Positions 8,515-16,942 are shown, counted from the stretch's first letter. The stretch: DNA of 64,000 nucleotides from SXTU01 sp964496695 (GCA_964496695.1 CAZCBE010000011.1:1-64000), one strand, 5' to 3'. Translations and numbers: made by a program. Notes: a model not told the origin generated them from the sequence alone.

Positions 8515-9399
8515 CTATTTGGACGAAACGTCGCGCAGCTTCTGCCAGTCGGCCTGCGCCGTTTGGCCAGCTCCCATGGCGACATTTACCGGAACGGTGG
8601 GTGTCGCGAGGGCAAATGCTGCCGCGGCTGCCAGCTTATAGGTTTCGGCGTGACCGTCCGCAAAACTGAGCGAATAGGCCCCGCCATGGCGGCCCGCCGG
8701 CAGATCCAGCCAGGTGCGCCCCCCGCCCATGTCCACTGCAAACCAGCCGTCTTGGATGCCGCTCTCGTGCTCGTCAATCATCACCCAGATCGCGGATGGA
8801 CTGGCGTTCGCAAAATCCCCTTCACGTCGGAACAAGGTGAAGTTCAAGTTGTCGCCCAACGGGCCGGGGGTGCCACCCACCCGGAGTTCGGAAACCCAAC
8901 TGTTCATGGAATAACTGCGGTTCTTGTTGAGCCCGTTGGACGCCACGCGCTTGTCGGCCGGATCCTTGTAGGACTTGGTCGAGCCGACATAACGGAAGAG
9001 CTGTCCGTTAATCAGGCAACGGTCATCCGTTGAGTTGACGGCTGGCGCGGGCAGGTAAGGGGCATAGGGGCTGGCACCCGAGTCTTTCTGATCCCCCATC
9101 ACCCATGCACTGGCATTGATGGTGTTGGCGACCGTGGCTGTTCCGGCGGCGTTTAGCTGGTTGTAGTGCCCATATACCAGCTTGTCATCCCACTCGCTGG
9201 AGTAGAGCTTCCACCCCAGTGCCAACTGCTTGAAATTGTTGAGGCAGTTCGTGTTGGCGGCTTTCATCTTGGCCTTGCTCAAGGCCGGCAGGAGCATCCC
9301 CGCTAAGATCGCAATGATGGCGATGACGACAAGCAATTCAATGAGGGTGAATCCGTTGTGTCGGCGCCGGGCCAATGGGGGGCGCAACTGTGGTTTCAT
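8515..9399 (-). CDS. Type II secretion/pilin-like prepilin protein with H-X9-DG C-terminal motif
   Basis: 294 residues from the ATG at 9399. A basic leader (PLARRRHNG) is followed by FTLIELLVVIAIIAILAGML, the class III prepilin cleavage/methylation signal, so it is processed by prepilin peptidase and presented by a pilus or pseudopilus machine. The C-terminal half contains WVMIDEHESGIQDGWFAVD and RHGGAYSLSFADGHAE, the H-x(n)-DG box common in the expanded pseudopilin families of Verrucomicrobia and Planctomycetes. The central part (SYSMNSWVSELRVGG) is typical of the same family. The role of these proteins is mostly unknown. It converges on pyc with a 36-bp spacer. Confidence 0.85.
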   Translation of the reverse strand: MKPQLRPPLARRRHNGFTLIELLVVIAIIAILAGMLLPALSKAKMKAANTNCLNNFKQLALGWKLYSSEWDDKLVYGHYNQLNAAGTATVANTINASAWVMGDQKDSGASPYAPYLPAPAVNSTDDRCLINGQLFRYVGSTKSYKDPADKRVASNGLNKNRSYSMNSWVSELRVGGTPGPLGDNLNFTLFRREGDFANASPSAIWVMIDEHESGIQDGWFAVDMGGGRTWLDLPAGRHGGAYSLSFADGHAETYKLAAAAAFALATPTVPVNVAMGAGQTAQADWQKLRDVSSK

Positions 9400-9503
9400 G
9401 AGCCTTGGAGCATCCTGACTTGTCCTAGCGCCGTCAAGGCCGACGGGGTCGTTCAATCCACACTTCCATATCCAGAAACCACCTCGCCCGGCGGGGTTCG
9501 GGG

Positions 9504-10499
9504 CTATTCGGAGGCGGGGGCAGGCTCGCTCTTCTCTGGCTTGGCGGCCTCGTTGATCTTGCGCAGGAGGGATTCCTTCACGGGCTCAAGCCGGACGTCC
9601 TTCACGAGGTCGAGGTGGATGCGCGCGAGGTTCAGGTGGCCGGCGTGAATGGCGTAGCGGGCGAGGTGGGTGCGGACTTCGTCGCGCTGGGCGTCTTCAG
9701 TCGCGAGGCGGAGGGCGACGTTCCAGGCGGCCATGCCTTCCGTGGGGCGGGCGGGCCGGATCAGGTAGAAGGTGCGCGCATACTCGGCGGCGAAACGAAA
9801 GCTCTCGGGCTCCAGCCGCAGGCCGCGCCGGCAGAGCATGAGGACGCGGGCGAACAATTCGGGCTCGGTCAGCTTGTAATGGCTCATCGCGTCGTTGCGG
9901 TAGAGCAGCAGCGCGGTGGCGTAGTCGAAGACATAGCTGGCCGAGTTGGAGGCCAGGCTGATGCTCTTCTCGAACGTGTCGAAGCCGTCAATCATGCGGC
10001 CGTTGTGAACGAGATAGTGGGCCAGTTCATTCCACGGTTCGGGACTGTCCGGCGCCAGCGCGCGGTCTTCCTCCCAGCGGCGGATGGCCTCCAGATCGTC
10101 CGTGATCTCGGCCCGAAAGGACGTTTCCAGCGCGGTGGCCGCAGCATGTCCGGGATGGGCGGCAAGGAATTTGGCAAAGGCGGCGCTGATCTGGGCGAGC
10201 CGGTGTTCCATGCGCGCGCTCAGGAAGTTCTTCGGCTTGTCGGCCAGATAATCGTCGCTCGCCTCGGTTTCGCGCAGCCACCGGCTCATGTCCTGGCGGG
10301 CGTCCTCCTCGCGGGCCTGCAGCGCCTTGAACTCGGCCTCGACGTCCGCGCCCTTGGCCGGCTGAGTGGTCACGCTCTTCGCGGCGGCCCCGGTGGCGGC
10401 GGCGCGCTGCGGTGCGAGGCAGCAGAGCAGGGCGGTCAGCCAGACCAAAGGGTGGGCGGCCAGCTTGGAGCGGAAAGTCAGGGCGATCAAATTATGCAT
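9504..10499 (-). CDS. Exported TPR-type protein, paralogue of the next gene
   Basis: 331 residues from the ATG at 10499; a TTG two codons earlier is less likely. An N-terminal signal peptide is visible (LVWLTALLCCLAPQRAAA). The rest is helical and contains tetratricopeptide-like units (FLAAHPGHAAATALETSFRAEITDDLEAIRRWEEDRALAPDSPEPWNELAHYL is split over about residues 108-162). It aligns by eye over its full length with its neighbour at 10582-11574: shared E.D....DKW/RWL..., EHRLAQI/EQRLEPV, HPGHA/HPDHA and a common C-terminal LNLARIHLDLVKDV / LNEARLHLNSVTNA. It is probably a periplasmic scaffold. A Lys/Glu/Pro-rich tail ends it. Confidence 0.75.
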   Translation of the reverse strand: MHNLIALTFRSKLAAHPLVWLTALLCCLAPQRAAATGAAAKSVTTQPAKGADVEAEFKALQAREEDARQDMSRWLRETEASDDYLADKPKNFLSARMEHRLAQISAAFAKFLAAHPGHAAATALETSFRAEITDDLEAIRRWEEDRALAPDSPEPWNELAHYLVHNGRMIDGFDTFEKSISLASNSASYVFDYATALLLYRNDAMSHYKLTEPELFARVLMLCRRGLRLEPESFRFAAEYARTFYLIRPARPTEGMAAWNVALRLATEDAQRDEVRTHLARYAIHAGHLNLARIHLDLVKDVRLEPVKESLLRKINEAAKPEKSEPAPASE

Positions 10500-10581
10500 C
10501 TTCAATTACGTGCTGATAGACGGGGGATGCTGCCGAAAGCTACAATAATTCGCTGCGCAATGTTTGCGCAGCCGCACCACC

Positions 10582-11574
10582 CTATTTGGGCCCGCCGGGG
10601 AGGTTTAACCGGCGGTCGTCGTCCTTGGCGGGCGGGGGGAGGGCCTTGTCCACCAGCTCCCGGGCCAGGCGGCTTTTGACATTGGCCAGCGCCGCGTTGG
10701 TCACCGAGTTGAGGTGGAGGCGGGCTTCGTTGAGCCGGCCGGCGGCGGCCTTGACGCGGGCCAGGTGCAGATGCGTGGCCTCGCGTTCCTGGTCGTCCCG
10801 GGCCAGCACCTGGGCCCGGGTCCAGGCGGCGATGGCGGCCTCATGCTCGGCCGGCTGGAGGCCGTAGTAAACTTGGGCGATGTCCGTCGCGAGCTGGAAG
10901 TTGCCCGGGTCAAACTTCTCCGCCAGCCGATACAGCTCCAGCGCGTTCCGGAGCACCTGCTGCTCGGAAATCCGGTAATGCGCCGCCGCCGCCTTGCGGT
11001 GCAGGACGATCACCGACCCCAGGTTGTGGTAGTAGATGGCCTGCCGGGGGTTCATCTCGATGGCCTTGGTGTAGAGTTCGAAGGCCTTGGCCACCGGCCC
11101 GGTCTGGCCGTAGCTGTTCGCGAGGTTGTTGTAGGCGGCGGGGTTCGTCGGGTCGAGTTCGAGCGCCTTTTCCCAGCGTTTGCGCGCCTCGGCCTCCTCG
11201 CCCAGGTCGTTCAGGAAACTGCCAAAGGCGAGCTGGGCGCGGGCGTGGTCCGGATGCCGCTGGAGGAAGTCCTCATACGCCTTCTTCACGGGTTCGAGCC
11301 GTTGCTCGATCTTCAGGCTCAGCACCGCTTCCGTCAGGCCCGCGCCCCTTTTCGCGAAGGCCCCGTTGTCCTTGATCCACTTGTCAATCTCCTCATGCGC
11401 GGTGTCGTCCAGTGTCATCACGCGCTGAAACTCCGCCTCCAAGGGGTTCGCGGTGGACGTGGAAAACTTCGGCGCGGCAGGGGCGCCCGCGCCGTCTTTG
11501 GACGCGGCGGGAGCCGACAGCGCGAACCAAGCGCCGCCCAGCAAGGCAATGACAATCCACTTCACTGAGCGCAA
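10582..11574 (-). CDS. Exported tetratricopeptide-repeat protein
   Basis: 330 residues. No ATG fits: the frame begins with TTG at 11574 or GTG at 11565, just before a signal peptide (WIVIALLGGAWFALSAPAAS). The TPR region at about residues 100-290 has clear units: GSFLNDLGEEAEARKRWEKA, NPAAYNNLANSYGQTGPVAK and AIEMNPRQAIYYHNLGSVIV. It is probably a periplasmic protein-protein interaction scaffold. It is arranged in tandem with its paralogue downstream (82-bp gap), which suggests gene duplication and possibly co-transcription. No enzymatic domain is visible. Confidence 0.8.
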   Translation of the reverse strand: MRSVKWIVIALLGGAWFALSAPAASKDGAGAPAAPKFSTSTANPLEAEFQRVMTLDDTAHEEIDKWIKDNGAFAKRGAGLTEAVLSLKIEQRLEPVKKAYEDFLQRHPDHARAQLAFGSFLNDLGEEAEARKRWEKALELDPTNPAAYNNLANSYGQTGPVAKAFELYTKAIEMNPRQAIYYHNLGSVIVLHRKAAAAHYRISEQQVLRNALELYRLAEKFDPGNFQLATDIAQVYYGLQPAEHEAAIAAWTRAQVLARDDQEREATHLHLARVKAAAGRLNEARLHLNSVTNAALANVKSRLARELVDKALPPPAKDDDRRLNLPGGPK

Positions 11575-11628
11575 GATAGCAGCCAGTCACGTATGGGCCA
11601 AGCGCGGTGTTCGGGGAGCCGCCGAGAC

Positions 11629-11692
11629 GGAGTGGTGGAGTGATGGAGTGATGGAGATTTGCACAATTCCCTCCACTCCAATAGTCCATCAC
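11629..11692. repeat. Octamer fold-back L1 (GGAGTGAT words)
   Basis: The left arm 11629-11656 reads as eight-base words (GGAGTGGT GGAGTGAT, then GGAGTGAT GGAG). The right arm 11671-11692 is the complement (CTCCACTCCAATAGTCCATC). The element ends two bases before the terminal repeat of A2. A second copy with the same period lies at 52928-53012. It is part of the gene-free stretch 11575-12053. Confidence 0.65.
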
Positions 11693-11693
11693 T

Positions 11694-11982
11694 GGTTCTC
11701 CGCTGTTTTCAGTGGAATGGGTGTGTGGAAGTTCCAAAGCCCAAGTTCCAAATTCCAAAGAAGTTCCAAACTCCAAATTTCAAAGGGAGACGTCGCCCGG
11801 CACAGGCGGGCCAGCCGGACCGAACCAGCCCTTGGGCCAAGGGCCGAATCCGGGCGGAAGCGCAGGCGGGGTGCCACGCTGAAGAATTGGAATTTGGGCG
11901 TTGGAGTTTCTTTGGAGCTTCGGACTTGGAGCTTGGAATTTCCCGGCCCACCTTCCGGTTTCACCGAAAACAGCGAAGATCC
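11694..11982. mobile_element. MITE-like element A2, same family as the element at 2330-2758
   Basis: The left terminus 11694-11717 (GGTTCTCCGCTGTTTTC...) pairs with the right terminus at about 11959-11982. The left arm 11731-11786 is a run of heptamers (GTTCCAA AGCCCAA, then GTTCCAA ATTCCAA) with one four-base slip (AGAA) before the run resumes. The right arm 11885-11941 is complementary (ATTGGAA TTTGGGC GTTGGAG...). The loop of about 95 bp is GC-rich. There is no transposase gene. Together with L1 it accounts for most of the 479-bp gene-free stretch before the DUF218 gene. Confidence 0.7.
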
Positions 11983-12053
11983 CCATCGATCCGTTCCGCC
12001 TCCCCCTTCCGTTTTGCTCGCGCCGCTCCGGCGCTCCCCGCTAGCCTGCCCGC

Positions 12054-12857
12054 ATGTTGGACCTCGCCTTGCGCAGCGCCATGACGCTGCTGGAGCCCAT
12101 TGGCTTCGTCTGGGGCTGCCTCGTGGTGTTGACGGCCGTGCTCATCAAGCGGAAACACCGGCGCCCTGCCATTGTGACGGCCCTGCTGGCAGTTTTCCTC
12201 TGGGTGGTGGGGGCGACGCCGCTGCCCGGCAGCCTGCTGGGCTCGCTGGAGCGCCCTTGGGTGGGCGTGAAGCGGGAGAGCCTGCCGGAGGCGGATGCAA
12301 TCATGCTGCTCGGCGGTTTTTCCGTGCCGTCGCGGGAAGAGGTCGGCCGGCTGCATTTCAATTTCAGCGCAGACCGCGCGGTGACGGCTCTGGAACTGGT
12401 GCGGCTGGGCAAGGCAAAGACGCTCATCGTGGGCGGCAGCGCCGTGACAGTGGACGGCGAGCCGTTTGCCGAGGCCGATTTGTTCAAGGATCTCGTCCGT
12501 TTGCACCAGTCCGCCGGGCCGGAGATCATCAGCCTCGGTGGCTGCAAGAACACGCGACACGAGGCGGAGAAGGTCGCGAAGCTGGCGCAGGAGCGAGGTT
12601 GGAAGCGGCTGCTGCTCGTCACTTCCGCCGCCCACATGCAGCGCGCCTGCGGCGTGTTTCGCACAACGACGAACTTGGAAGTGATCCCCGCGCCCTGTGC
12701 CTTTCTGACCGGCGTGAGCATCATCACGCCGGACAGCGTGGATCTCGTGCCCCGGGCGGCCGGTTTCCTGAAGCTGGAGAACTATCTGCACGAGCAGATT
12801 GGCTGGGCCATCTACCGCTGGCGCGGATGGATCTCGGCGGAGGCAGGCGGCAAGTAA
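12054..12857 (+). CDS. YdcF/DUF218 (ElyC/SanA-like) membrane protein
   Basis: 267 residues from the ATG at 12054. Two N-terminal membrane segments (about residues 14-32 and 38-56) are followed by the DUF218 domain: EADAIMLLGGFSVPS, RAVTALELVRLGKAKTLIVGGS, NTRHEAEKVAKLAQERGWKRLLLVTSAAHMQRA and PAPCAFLTG. E. coli relatives (SanA, ElyC, YdcF) act in envelope and peptidoglycan-precursor homeostasis; the exact biochemical role of this group is unsettled. It is a single gene between repeat-filled spacers. The C-terminal GYAIYRWRGW-like end (LHEQIGWAIYRWRGWI) is typical of this family. Confidence 0.88.
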   Translation: MLDLALRSAMTLLEPIGFVWGCLVVLTAVLIKRKHRRPAIVTALLAVFLWVVGATPLPGSLLGSLERPWVGVKRESLPEADAIMLLGGFSVPSREEVGRLHFNFSADRAVTALELVRLGKAKTLIVGGSAVTVDGEPFAEADLFKDLVRLHQSAGPEIISLGGCKNTRHEAEKVAKLAQERGWKRLLLVTSAAHMQRACGVFRTTTNLEVIPAPCAFLTGVSIITPDSVDLVPRAAGFLKLENYLHEQIGWAIYRWRGWISAEAGGK

Positions 12858-12861
12858 ATCC

Positions 12862-12997
12862 CCGGAGCGCGGTTGTGTCGTGGAGACTAGCCGCTGCGGC
12901 GGCACCAAGCCGGAGGTGCGGAGAAATTTCCATCCAGCCTAACACGCTGGCGTTGCTGCGGCTGCCCCCTCGCCGAGCGGGCCGCAGCCGCGCTCCG
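12862..12997. repeat. GC-rich fold-back N2 (GGAGCGCGG ... CCGCGCTCC)
   Basis: CCGGAGCGCGG at 12862-12872 pairs with CCGCGCTCCG at 12988-12997, and the interior GCCGCTGCGGC pairs with GCCGCAGC. It begins five bases after the DUF218 stop codon. It is adjacent to the better-conserved copy N1 at 13026-13133, and the two fill the spacer 12858-13157. Confidence 0.55.
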
Positions 12998-13025
12998 TGC
13001 GCGCGGGCGCATCCGCGCACTGCCC

Positions 13026-13133
13026 CCGGAGCGCGGCACTCCGGGCCGCAGCGGCCACCCTGCAGAACGGGCTGCGGAGCTTCCCAAGCCTTTCCCTGCT
13101 GCCAGCCGCTGCGGCCCAGAGGGCCGCGCTCCG
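13026..13133. repeat. GC-rich REP-like fold-back N1 with 29-bp arms
   Basis: The left arm 13027-13055 and right arm 13105-13133 are reverse complements with two mismatches in 29. Each arm has its own internal symmetry (GCGGC...GCCGC). The loop is 49 bp. It ends 24 bp before the pxpB start, so the hairpin may lie in the operon's leader. A third family member is at 59599-59703. Confidence 0.75.
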
Positions 13134-13157
13134 CCGTCGTGCGGGGGCAGTGTCAAG

Positions 13158-13892
13158 ATGCGCCCCGTGCGCGCTCCGGACACCGTTCTCGCTTGCGGCC
13201 ATCTGCTGGCTCCTGATGATGCCGGCCTCGTGGTGACGTGGAAACCATACGGACCCGACGCGCTGTTCTTCGAGTTCGCGGAACGCGCGGACGAGGCGGC
13301 ATTCCTGCGGGCGCAGGCCATCGAGTTCGAGTTGGGACGGCAGACGCCAGCCGGGCTGGTCGAGCATGTTCCGGCCTTCACGACCATCCTGCTGATTTTC
13401 GATTCGAGCCAGCGGGCTGCCCTGCCAGCGCTTGGGCCGGTGCTGGCGAAGCGGTTCGCTGCGGCGAGAGCGTCGGATCTGCCGCCGCCGCCCGTGAAGA
13501 CTATTCCGGTGATTTACGATGGTCTGGACCTGTCGCGCGTGGCGGAGGTGCATGGGTTGTCGGTAGCGGAGGTCATTGCGCGGCACACCGCGCCCGTCTA
13601 TCGCGTTCACCTGCTGGGCTTCGCGCCGGGGTTTCCCTATCTGGGCGGGTTGGACCCGCGCCTGCACACGCCGCGCCTGGCCACGCCGCGTCCGCGCGTG
13701 CCCGCCGGTTCGGTGGCCATTGGCGGGGAGCACGCGGGGATTTATCCGTTCGCGAGTCCGGGCGGCTGGAATCTCCTCGGGCGAACGTCCCTAAAACTGT
13801 TTGACCCAGAGCGCGGCCATCCATTCTGCCAGGAAGCGATGTTCCTCCTGCGACCGGGCGATCAGGTGCGCTTTGTGGAGGTCAGCGCATGA
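13158..13892 (+). CDS. pxpB: 5-oxoprolinase subunit B (PxpB/KipI family)
   Basis: 244 residues from the ATG at 13158. It matches the carboxyltransferase domain, subdomain C/D family (allophanate hydrolase subunit 1, KipI): PYGPDALFFEF near the N-terminus, the hallmark YRVHLLGFAPGFPYLGGLD, then LATPRPRVPAGSVAIGG and GIYPFASPGGWNLLGRT. With PxpA and PxpC it forms the bacterial ATP-dependent 5-oxoprolinase, converting 5-oxoproline (pyroglutamate) to glutamate in the cytoplasm. It is first gene of a three-gene operon; its stop codon overlaps the start of pxpC by four bases (ATGA). Confidence 0.95.
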   Translation: MRPVRAPDTVLACGHLLAPDDAGLVVTWKPYGPDALFFEFAERADEAAFLRAQAIEFELGRQTPAGLVEHVPAFTTILLIFDSSQRAALPALGPVLAKRFAAARASDLPPPPVKTIPVIYDGLDLSRVAEVHGLSVAEVIARHTAPVYRVHLLGFAPGFPYLGGLDPRLHTPRLATPRPRVPAGSVAIGGEHAGIYPFASPGGWNLLGRTSLKLFDPERGHPFCQEAMFLLRPGDQVRFVEVSA

Positions 13893-14746
13893 AGGCGCCC
13901 CCCTCAGTTGCGCCCGCCTTGGAGATCCTCGCACCCGGCCTGCTCGCCACGGTGCAGGACGGCGGACGCGCGGGCTGGCGTCGCTTCGGCGTGCCCGCGA
14001 GCGGGGCCATGGACGACCACGCCGCCGCCGAGGCGAATCGGTTGGTCGGAAATGAGCCGAGCGCGCCGGTGCTGGAACTGTTGCTGCAAGGAGCCAAGCT
14101 GCGCGTCCTGTGCGATGTCACTCTCGCCATTACCGGAGCCAACGCCGACGCGAACGTCCCGCTGGGCGAGGCGATCAAGGCGTCGGCAGGGCAGGTGATC
14201 GAGTTCCCGCGCAATCGTTCCGGGGTTTGGATTTACGTTGCGGTGGCTGGCAGGTTGATTCGGGAGCAGTTGCTCGGCAGTGCGAGCGCCTATCCGCGCG
14301 GAGGCATTGGCCGGGCGCTGGTGGCCGGGGAAGTCTTGCAGCGTGTGGCTGCCACGAAGCAACCCGCGAAGGCCGTTGCCGTCCACCAGCGAAATCTCGC
14401 GGCCCCGCCGGCATTGCGGGTGTGGCCTGGCCCGCAGTGGGAGGCCTTTTCCGAGGCCACCCGCCGGGAGTTCTTCGCGCGGACATGGGCGGTGAGTTCC
14501 CAGAGCGACCGCGTCGGCTACCGGCTCGCGGGGGAACCGCTGGTGCCGGCCCGCATCCAGATTTTGAGTGAACCGGTTTTGCCCGGCACGATTCAAGTGC
14601 CGGAGAGCGGCCTGCCCATCGTGACCATGCGCGATGGGCCCACCGTGGGCGGTTACCCGAAGCTCGGGGTGCTCGACCCGGCGGATATCTCCTGGCTGGC
14701 ACAGTGCCGGCCGGGACAAGCCGTCCGTTTCAAAGTGATTGTATGA
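13889..14746 (+). CDS. pxpC: 5-oxoprolinase subunit C (PxpC, biotin-dependent carboxyltransferase family)
   Basis: 285 residues. The start at 13889 overlaps the pxpB stop (ATGA) and has a good ribosome site, GGAGGT, about six bases upstream inside pxpB. Family signatures: LEILAPGLLATVQDGGRAGW, RFGVPASGAMDDHAAAEANRL, ALVAGEVLQRV, SSQSDRVGYRLAGEPL and the C-terminal PTVGGYPKLGVLDPADISWLAQ. It is partner of PxpB (subunits 1 and 2 of the former allophanate hydrolase-like family) in the 5-oxoprolinase complex. It ends in a four-base overlap with pxpA, so all three subunits are translationally coupled. Confidence 0.95.
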   Translation: MKAPPSVAPALEILAPGLLATVQDGGRAGWRRFGVPASGAMDDHAAAEANRLVGNEPSAPVLELLLQGAKLRVLCDVTLAITGANADANVPLGEAIKASAGQVIEFPRNRSGVWIYVAVAGRLIREQLLGSASAYPRGGIGRALVAGEVLQRVAATKQPAKAVAVHQRNLAAPPALRVWPGPQWEAFSEATRREFFARTWAVSSQSDRVGYRLAGEPLVPARIQILSEPVLPGTIQVPESGLPIVTMRDGPTVGGYPKLGVLDPADISWLAQCRPGQAVRFKVIV

Positions 14747-15462
14747 CACTCGATCTCAACTGTGACTTGGGTGAAGGCGAGCCGGTGATGCGCACACGCG
14801 CGATCATGCGGTGCGTGACTTCCGCGAACGTGGCCTGCGGCGGTCATGCGGGCGACGCGCAGACCATGCTCCGGTGCGTGCGGCTGGCGGCGGAGCACCA
14901 GGTCCGCCTGGGGGCGCATCCGGGGACGTGGAGCCGGCAGGATTTTGGCCGCGCGGCAACCGCGATGTCGGCGGATGAGTTGGAATTGCTGCTGCTACAG
15001 CAGGTGGGCGCGTTGGAATGTGTGGCCCGCACCGAAGGTATGCGGCTCCATCACATCAAGCTGCACGGAGCTTTGTATCATGCCACCGAGCAGGACGTGC
15101 GGCTGGCGCGGGGCTATTTGGACATCGTGGCGCGGCACTGGCCGGCGGCCATCGTGTATGCGCGGGCGGGCGGGCGGGTCGCGGCGCAGGCGGATCGGGC
15201 GGGTGTCCGTGTCTGGGCGGAAGCGTTCTTGGACCGGCGTTATCGTAGCGATGGCTCGCTGGTGCCGCGCAGTGAGACGAACGCGATGGTGACGGGGCTT
15301 CCAGCGCTGCTGAAGCAGGCCGACGGCTTGATCGAGCGCGGGGAGGTCGTCACCGACACCGGCGAGTGCATTCGCCTACGTCCGCGCACGCTGTGTCTGC
15401 ACGGGGATGCGCCGCACGCGGCGCGCTTGGCGGAAGTGGTGGCACGGACGCTGCGTGGGTAG
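14743..15462 (+). CDS. pxpA: 5-oxoprolinase subunit A (PxpA, LamB/YcsF family)
   Basis: 239 residues from the ATG at 14743, which overlaps the pxpC stop by four bases. The LamB/YcsF hallmarks are intact: MTLDLNCDLGEGEP, TSANVACGGHAGD, LGAHPGTWSRQDFGR, LHHIKLHGALYH, AEAFLDRRYRSDGSLVPR and the C-terminal LCLHGDAPHA. This subunit is the catalytic hydrolase-like component of PxpABC, which recycles 5-oxoproline formed by spontaneous cyclisation of glutamine and glutamate. The order B-C-A with overlapping codons leaves little doubt about the assignment. Confidence 0.95.
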   Translation: MTLDLNCDLGEGEPVMRTRAIMRCVTSANVACGGHAGDAQTMLRCVRLAAEHQVRLGAHPGTWSRQDFGRAATAMSADELELLLLQQVGALECVARTEGMRLHHIKLHGALYHATEQDVRLARGYLDIVARHWPAAIVYARAGGRVAAQADRAGVRVWAEAFLDRRYRSDGSLVPRSETNAMVTGLPALLKQADGLIERGEVVTDTGECIRLRPRTLCLHGDAPHAARLAEVVARTLRG

Positions 15463-15565
15463 CGGTTTGGGCTGAGGTCGTTGCGCGCTATGGAGTGTTT
15501 GGCTGCGTCCTCCTTTTCCACCGACAGGCATTGGCGCAGACGCCGCGCCGGGCTATGTTACGCCT

Positions 15566-16519
15566 GTGAGCGCACCCGAACCAAGCGAGCCGGACCCGTG
15601 GGTCACGGAGTTCCTCGCCCATCTGGCGACCGACCGGGACGCGTCCGCTTACACGCAGCGCAATTACTCTCACGCGCTGGTCGAATTCAACGGCTGGCAC
15701 GAAGCGGAGCGGCAGAGCAAACCCAACTGGGCGACGCTGCAGCGCGACGACTTCCGCGCCTTCCTCCGCCACCTCAGCCGCCGGGAGCTTGGCCGCGCAA
15801 CGATTCACCTGCGGTTCAGTGCGCTGCGGACGTTCTATAAGTTCCTCATCCGCCGGGGCCACGTCGCGGCTTCACCCATCCGCAATCTCACCATGCCCAA
15901 GCCGGAGCGGCGGCTGCCGAAGTTTGTCACCGTGGCGCAGGCGGACGCCCTCCTGCGCGCGCCGCTTCGAGAGTTGGAGCGCGAACGCCAGACCAAGGAG
16001 CAGCCGGTAGATGCCATCCCGTTCCTCCGCGACGCTGCGATTCTGGAGCTTACCTACTCGTGCGGCCTGCGCGTGAGCGAGGTGTGCGGTCTGCAGGTGG
16101 AGGACTTGAGCATCGCCGAGCACCTGGTGAACGTGCGCGGCAAGGGGCGGAAGGAACGTCAGGTTCCCGTCGGCGAGCCGGCGTTGCGCGCCATCCAAGC
16201 TTACTGGAAGTCCCTGCCACGAATGCCCGCCCCGAACGCGCCGGTGTTTCTCGCCGAGGCTGATTCTGACGAACCCATCCGTCCACCGCACGTCCAACTC
16301 CGCCTCAAGCGCTACCTGCTCGCCGCCGGGCTCGATGTGAGCCTCACGCCGCACAAGCTCCGGCACAGCTTCGCCACGCACCTGCTGGACAACGGCGCGG
16401 ACCTGCGCAGTGTGCAGGAGCTGCTGGGCCACCGGAACTTGGTCACCACCCAGGTCTATACCCACGTCACCACGGAACGATTGAAGCAAGCCTACACCGC
16501 CGCGCACCCGCGCGCCTGA
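15566..16519 (+). CDS. xerC: Tyrosine recombinase XerC/XerD
   Basis: 317 residues with a GTG start at 15566. The N-terminal SAM-like DNA-binding domain (about 10-100) is followed by the catalytic domain. All catalytic residues are present: Arg169 in YSCGLRVSE, Lys193 in GKGRK, His263 and Arg266 in HKLRHSFATHLL, His289 in LLGHRN and nucleophile Tyr298 in TTQVYTHV. Length and the final TTERLKQAYTAAHPRA match chromosomal Xer recombinases that resolve chromosome dimers at dif, rather than a phage or integron integrase, which would carry an extra insert. XerC versus XerD cannot be decided here. It is followed six bases later by a lipoprotein gene. Confidence 0.9.
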   Translation: MSAPEPSEPDPWVTEFLAHLATDRDASAYTQRNYSHALVEFNGWHEAERQSKPNWATLQRDDFRAFLRHLSRRELGRATIHLRFSALRTFYKFLIRRGHVAASPIRNLTMPKPERRLPKFVTVAQADALLRAPLRELERERQTKEQPVDAIPFLRDAAILELTYSCGLRVSEVCGLQVEDLSIAEHLVNVRGKGRKERQVPVGEPALRAIQAYWKSLPRMPAPNAPVFLAEADSDEPIRPPHVQLRLKRYLLAAGLDVSLTPHKLRHSFATHLLDNGADLRSVQELLGHRNLVTTQVYTHVTTERLKQAYTAAHPRA

Positions 16520-16525
16520 AACCTT

Positions 16526-16864
16526 ATGAAACACACCTTCCAACTGCTTTGGCTCACCGGCCTGATCACTTTGCTAACCGCCTGCGCCACGCCGCCCACG
16601 ATAGCCTGGGACGCGCGGGTGGGCAGCTACACCTTCGACACCGCCGTGAAAGACATGGGGCCGCCCGCCAAGAGCGCGACACTCACCGACGGCACGCGCG
16701 TGGCCGAATGGCTGGCCCAGCGCGGCACCAGCACGCCGACCTACCACTCCTTCCCCGACGGGCGGGTCATCCGCACGGAAGGCACGCGCGGTGCCGACCA
16801 GTGGCTGCGGCTCACCTTCGGTGCGGACGGGAAACTGAAGGAGTGGAAGCGGGTCTGGCTCTGA
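16526..16864 (+). CDS. Small outer-envelope lipoprotein, unknown function
   Basis: 112 residues. The signal peptide MKHTFQLLWLTGLITLLTAC ends in a lipobox (LTAC, Cys20), so lipidation and envelope anchoring are expected. The mature part is small and beta-rich (WDARVGSYTFDTAVKDMGPPAKSATL, split over about residues 28-54, then RVIRTEGTRGADQWLRLTFGADGKLKEWKRVW). The pattern resembles short bacterial lipoproteins with an SmpA/OmlA-like fold, but I cannot assign a family. It starts six bases after xerC, so co-transcription is likely. Confidence 0.75.
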   Translation: MKHTFQLLWLTGLITLLTACATPPTIAWDARVGSYTFDTAVKDMGPPAKSATLTDGTRVAEWLAQRGTSTPTYHSFPDGRVIRTEGTRGADQWLRLTFGADGKLKEWKRVWL

Positions 16865-16942
16865 TTTCGCCACAGTTTTTATTGAATTTGTTCAGTTTCC
16901 CCTTCCGTTCCCCGAAGGCATTTGCTGTAATGCGCCAGCACG

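Noticed and set aside
11453..13216. 587-codon plus-strand frame crossing elements L1, A2, N2 and the DUF218 gene
   Set aside because: It crosses repeats and a real gene in another frame and has low-complexity antisense-like composition.
15566..16519. Integron integrase or phage integrase as partner of the cassette-like gene
   Set aside because: Length and motifs match chromosomal XerC/XerD; no extra integron-integrase insert between the Arg and His boxes is visible.
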